Assembly: GCF_010731795.1 (NCBI RefSeq)
Contig: NZ_AP022591.1
Location: 868,001-932,000 of the forward strand
Direction: 5' to 3'
Source: Mycolicibacterium celeriflavum
Lineage (GTDB): Bacteria; Actinomycetota; Actinomycetes; Mycobacteriales; Mycobacteriaceae
DNA: 64,000 nt
The notes below the pieces were generated by a model that worked only from the letters and a program-made list of their open reading frames with translations, searched no databases and was not told where the DNA came from. The position numbers and the translations under genes are program-made. This document shows, piece after piece, positions 63,482 to 64,000 of the stretch; within the stretch, counting starts at the first letter, position 1; the number at the start of each line of letters is the position of its first letter.

Positions 63482-64000
63482 GCACCCCGACGAACGAGAC
63501 TCCCACGGACGCCTTCCCGCCCGTCCGGCACGCCAAGCGACCGTTCATCCCGCGCACCATCCGGCTGTTCGCGATCCCGATCATCATCGGCTGGGTTGTG
63601 CTAATCGCAATAGTCAATGTGACTGTGCCGCAATTGGAGACGGTCGGCCAGATGCGCGCCGTCTCGATGAGCCCGGACTCCGCGCCGTCGATGATCGCGA
63701 TGAAACGCGTCGGCAAGGTCTTCGAGGAGTACGACTCCGACAGCTCGGCGATGATCGTGCTCGAGGGCGAGCAGCCCCTCGGGGAGGATACCCGCGCCTT
63801 CTACGACCAGATGATCGACAAGCTCGAGGCCGACACGAAGCACGTCCAGAGCGTTCAGGACTTCTGGAGTGATCCGCTGACCGCGTCCGGCGCGCAGAGC
63901 AGCGACGGCAAGGCCGCCTACGTCCAGGTCTACCTGTCGGGTAACCAGGGTGAGGCGCTGGCCAACGAGTCGGTCGAAGCGGTGCAGGAGATCGTCGCCG
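63478..64000 (+). CDS. MmpL-family RND exporter, N-terminal part, runs off right edge
   Basis: The first 174 codons of an MmpL transporter. It has the N-terminal cytosolic segment ([20 protein letters not shown]), helix 1 [20 protein letters not shown], then the first periplasmic domain with [20 protein letters not shown] and [14 protein letters not shown]. MmpL proteins export lipids or siderophores with a proton gradient. The remainder lies beyond base 64000, so completeness cannot be judged. It is coupled to mmpS by an ATGA overlap. Confidence 0.93.
   Translation, partial: MSTPTNETPTDAFPPVRHAKRPFIPRTIRLFAIPIIIGWVVLIAIVNVTVPQLETVGQMRAVSMSPDSAPSMIAMKRVGKVFEEYDSDSSAMIVLEGEQPLGEDTRAFYDQMIDKLEADTKHVQSVQDFWSDPLTASGAQSSDGKAAYVQVYLSGNQGEALANESVEAVQEIVA

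Overview
This 64 kb window is high-GC actinobacterial DNA from a mycobacterium, most likely a fast-growing environmental Mycolicibacterium. The evidence is gene content and order. The left 18 kb follows the Mycobacterium tuberculosis Rv1832-Rv1815 neighbourhood almost gene for gene (gcvP, MerR, DUF151, MerR, garA, gcvH, DUF881/DUF1290/DUF881, pgsA2, secA2, ilvG, bacA, flavoprotein, secreted protease). Antigen-85, PknF, DUF732 and MmpS/MmpL proteins also occur. No rRNA, tRNA, CRISPR array, insertion sequence or phage gene was seen.

Region 1 (1-10.8 kb) is conserved core on the minus strand. It holds the glycine cleavage genes gcvP and gcvH with a tandem glycine riboswitch, the FHA regulator GarA between two MerR regulators, a membrane block of DUF881, DUF1290 and a CDP-alcohol phosphotransferase, and the accessory export ATPase SecA2. 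Region 2 (10.9-28.6 kb) holds an ilvG-like ThDP enzyme divergent from the BacA-type ABC transporter, a flavoprotein/VOC operon under a KstR-like operator, an ArsR-SRPBCC pair, a secreted serine protease, an amine-oxidase-like flavoprotein, an Erg3-like sterol desaturase, a carboxylesterase, an SMR transporter pair, an MFS transporter and malQ.

Region 3 (28.6-41.2 kb) is mixed housekeeping and envelope genes: a PF10118 protein with an FNR/2Fe-2S reductase, pknF, an LLM oxidoreductase, a NUDIX hydrolase, a type II NADH dehydrogenase-like protein, lipid-binding and SRPBCC proteins, and an antigen-85C-like mycolyltransferase.

Region 4 (41.3-62.9 kb) is an accessory catabolic cluster of about 20 genes. 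It contains two Rieske oxygenases and a Rieske ferredoxin, three cytochromes P450, an acyl-CoA ligase, hotdog and SnoaL proteins, a double-length CaiB/BaiF CoA-transferase, an aldehyde dehydrogenase, an NADH/mycofactocin-type alcohol dehydrogenase, two SDRs, a pair of amidohydrolases of which one has lost metal ligands, and GntR and TetR regulators. Two divergent promoters 8 kb apart share an almost identical 32-bp block, tying both ends into one regulon. The logic (hydroxylate, oxidise the alcohol, activate with CoA, hydrate, cleave) suggests catabolism of a polycyclic terpenoid- or steroid-like carboxylic acid. The substrate cannot be read from sequence.

Region 5 (62.9-64 kb) begins an mmpS-mmpL lipid/siderophore/drug export operon that runs off the right edge.

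Many genes have a TANNNT hexamer 6-7 bases before the start codon, the arrangement expected of leaderless mycobacterial transcripts. The only stretch above 300 bases without a gene is 1228-1544, which holds the riboswitch.
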